DNA from: UBA1756 sp045130235
GTDB taxonomy: Bacteria; Bacteroidota; Bacteroidia; Bacteroidales; WCHB1-69
Direction of reading: 5' to 3'
Assembly (NCBI GenBank): GCA_045130235.1
Contig: JBGUPJ010000021.1
Coordinates: 1 to 64,000 of the forward strand
DNA: 64,000 bases
The notes below the pieces were generated by a model. The model saw only the letters and a program-made list of their open reading frames with translations, made no database searches and was not told the DNA's origin. The position numbers were made by a program, and so were the translations under genes. Shown piece after piece: positions 62,367-64,000 of this stretch (positions within the stretch are counted from its first letter, which is position 1; the number at the start of each line of letters is the position of its first letter).

Positions 62367-63395
62367 TTATTTCATCAGGAAGGGGAACTTGTCGATGTTC
62401 TTGAGGGCGATGCCTGTGCCTCGTGCGACAGCCATCAGCGGGTTGTCTGCGATGTGCACGGGGAGGTGGGTCATCTGTGAGATACGCTTGTCGAGACCGC
62501 GTAGCAGTGCGCCACCACCTGCGATGTGGATACCATTCTTATAAATATCCACACACATTTCCGGAGGTGTACTCTCCAACGTGCTCTTGATGGCACTCTC
62601 AATTTCAGAGATGGAATGATCCAATGCTTGGGCGATCTCCCGATAGTTGACTTTCACCGATACTGGAAGTCCCTGCACAAGGTCACGTCCTTGAACCTCA
62701 TAGTCTTCCGGCGGGTCTTCCAAGTCCTCAATAGCCGAGCCGACTTTGATCTTGATACGTTCGGCCGTAGGTTCTCCGATGGAAAGGTTGTGTTTGCGAC
62801 GCATATAGTCGATGATGTTGTCGTTGAACTCGTCGCCAGCAGTTTTGCTGGAACGGCAGGTCACGATACCACCGAGCGCGATGACCGCCACTTCACTGGT
62901 ACCACCTCCAATGTCAACAATCATGTTTCCGTCTTCATTCAACACATCCAGACCTATACCAATGGCAGCGGCCATCGGTTCATGGATGAGACGCACCTCT
63001 TTCGCTCCAGCCTGTTCAGCCGAGTCGCGCACGGCGCGTTTCTCCACCTCTGTAATACCAGAGGGGATACAGATAACCATTTTAAGAGCTGGCGGGAACA
63101 GATGGCCTTTCAAGCCAGGCATTGCCTTGATGAACTCTTTGAGCATCATTTCCGTAGCTTGGAAATTGGCGATAACGCCATCCTTCAGCGGACGAATGGT
63201 TTGAATCTCTTCGTGGGTCTTGCCATGCATCATCTGGGCTTTTGTGCCCACTGCCTTCACCTGTTTGGTGTTTTTATCAAGGGCGATAATGGAAGGCTCG
63301 TTGACCACCAACTGGTCATTGAGCAAAATAATGGTGTTGGCAGTCCCTAAATCAATTGCGATTTCTTTTGTAAATAAAGAAGATAAACGGCGCAT
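62367..63395 (-). CDS. mreB: Rod shape-determining protein MreB
   Basis: The 342-residue protein has the actin-fold nucleotide loops of MreB: AIDLGTANTIILLND, MVICIPSGITEVEKRAV, EPMAAAIGIGLDV, MIVDIGGGTSEVAVIALGGIV and IAGGGALLRGLDK. It polymerises along the inner membrane and directs lateral cell-wall synthesis. mreC/mreD are not adjacent here. A terminator follows directly. Confidence 0.96.
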   Translation of the reverse strand: MRRLSSLFTKEIAIDLGTANTIILLNDQLVVNEPSIIALDKNTKQVKAVGTKAQMMHGKTHEEIQTIRPLKDGVIANFQATEMMLKEFIKAMPGLKGHLFPPALKMVICIPSGITEVEKRAVRDSAEQAGAKEVRLIHEPMAAAIGIGLDVLNEDGNMIVDIGGGTSEVAVIALGGIVTCRSSKTAGDEFNDNIIDYMRRKHNLSIGEPTAERIKIKVGSAIEDLEDPPEDYEVQGRDLVQGLPVSVKVNYREIAQALDHSISEIESAIKSTLESTPPEMCVDIYKNGIHIAGGGALLRGLDKRISQMTHLPVHIADNPLMAVARGTGIALKNIDKFPFLMK

Positions 63396-63496
63396 TGTGT
63401 TTTTAGATTTGAGATTGCAAAGGTTATATTTTTAATTCGATTTTTTTACGGCCGTTTCCTACTTTTGTTTCAATTTTTTTGAAATTTTTTCTGAAA

Positions 63497-64000
63497 CTAC
63501 TCCTCAACGGTTGTCTCGTTGCCTGCTGAAAGCACTTCCGGGTTCTTCACCTTGACTGCCATTCCGTTGTTGAGCTTGGTTTGGCCGGTAGTTACCACAA
63601 ATGATCCGCTCTCCACACCGGAGGTGAGCTCGTAGCGGTCGCCCATGCGACGGCCCAGTGTTACTTTTTGGTAGGAAACTTTACCATCCTGATATACATA
63701 TACATAACGGTCTCCGGAGCCCTGCTGCTTGATGATGCACTGGTCGGGAATGACCACATGCTGCGCTGTTCCGTAGTTCATGGTGACATGGGCGTACATG
63801 CCCGGACGGATCTTGGCGTTGGCATTGGACAGCGTGATTTCAACCGGGAAGGTGTGAGTGCGAGTGTCAATGGTGGGGTAGAGGAGCGTCACCTTGCCGG
63901 TAAATTCTTCATCCTCAAAAACCTCAATTTTGACTTTGGCGGTCATGCCCAATTTCACCTGCTTGTATTGGCTCTCCGACACATTGATGAGGATTTTCAC
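63497..64000 (-). CDS. RND efflux periplasmic adaptor (partial, C-terminal part)
   Basis: The window ends inside this gene; only 167 C-terminal residues are present and the apparent start is an internal GTG. VKLGMTAKVKIEVFEDEEFTGKV and HTFPVEITLSNANAKIRPGM (split motifs) are typical of the beta-barrel of MFP/HlyD-type adaptors, followed by VVIPDQCIIKQQG and the membrane-proximal domain. It would link an RND pump to an outer-membrane channel. The RND pump at 17 kb is unlinked, so partnership is not implied. Confidence 0.88.
   Translation of the reverse strand: MKILINVSESQYKQVKLGMTAKVKIEVFEDEEFTGKVTLLYPTIDTRTHTFPVEITLSNANAKIRPGMYAHVTMNYGTAQHVVIPDQCIIKQQGSGDRYVYVYQDGKVSYQKVTLGRRMGDRYELTSGVESGSFVVTTGQTKLNNGMAVKVKNPEVLSAGNETTVEE

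Noticed and set aside
62526..63350. 274-codon plus-strand frame opposite mreB
   Set aside because: Antisense shadow of mreB; no start context or family.

Overview
The window comes from a Bacteroidota genome, most likely a Bacteroidales member. The evidence is the recurring TAnnTTTG promoter box (the Bacteroidetes sigma-ABfr -7 element) a short way upstream of several genes, a fused MurF-alanine racemase, a DUF4290 protein, an OstA-like LPS-export protein, and many small lipoproteins. Conserved housekeeping blocks (about 17.0-24.8 kb and 52.7-64 kb) are GC-richer. They are separated by two visibly AT-rich accessory blocks.

Region by region: (1) 1-1.1 kb holds the 3' end of a 5S rRNA with its terminator, a CFI-box protein and a small XRE regulator. 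(2) 1.3-10.5 kb is a tightly packed cluster whose genes mostly overlap or abut. It encodes a radical SAM/SPASM enzyme, a CX5R phosphatase-like protein, a nucleotide-sugar epimerase fused to an acyl carrier protein, an AMP-forming ligase, a GNAT acetyltransferase, two glycosyltransferases and a TupA-like ATP-grasp protein. It looks like a transferred pathway for a modified peptide or glycoconjugate. (3) 10.6-16.9 kb holds lipoprotein paralogs with duplicated promoter/leader sequences, interleaved with two KptA/Tpt1-type RNA 2'-phosphotransferases, one of them degenerate. (4) 17.0-24.8 kb is a run of RND pump, MORN-like lipoprotein, OstA-like protein, chorismate synthase, glycosyltransferase and thioesterase. 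(5) 24.8-27.4 kb holds a membrane protein, a lipoprotein and an XRE regulator on the minus strand; the last two are paralogs of the pair at 0.8 kb and 10.6 kb.

(6) 52.2 down to 27.7 kb is the most striking part: about fourteen minus-strand genes with mostly very small gaps, apparently one 24.5-kb operon. In transcription order: a small soluble protein, a two-TM protein, a PH-like protein, a secreted/membrane vWA protein, a large tubulin/FtsZ-like protein, a membrane vWA protein, a membrane transglutaminase-like protein, a stand-alone RyR domain, a two-TM channel with RCK-like and RyR domains, a TIR-like protein, two TIR-WD40 proteins, a DUF4062-NTPase protein and an HD-RyR protein. I read it as a hybrid of the known tubulin-like/vWA membrane module with a nucleotide-signalling conflict module (TIR, RyR, HD, ion channel, WD40/STAND-like sensors). 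This reading rests on domains and gene order only.

(7) 52.7-64 kb holds leuS, murF-alr, an ABC exporter pair, a DUF4290 protein, a KamB-like P-loop protein, mreB and the C-terminal part of an RND adaptor. A block-structured 107-bp imperfect palindrome lies between the big operon and leuS. A 30-bp repeat occurs once at each end of the accessory span (1.3 kb and 52.3 kb, inverted).
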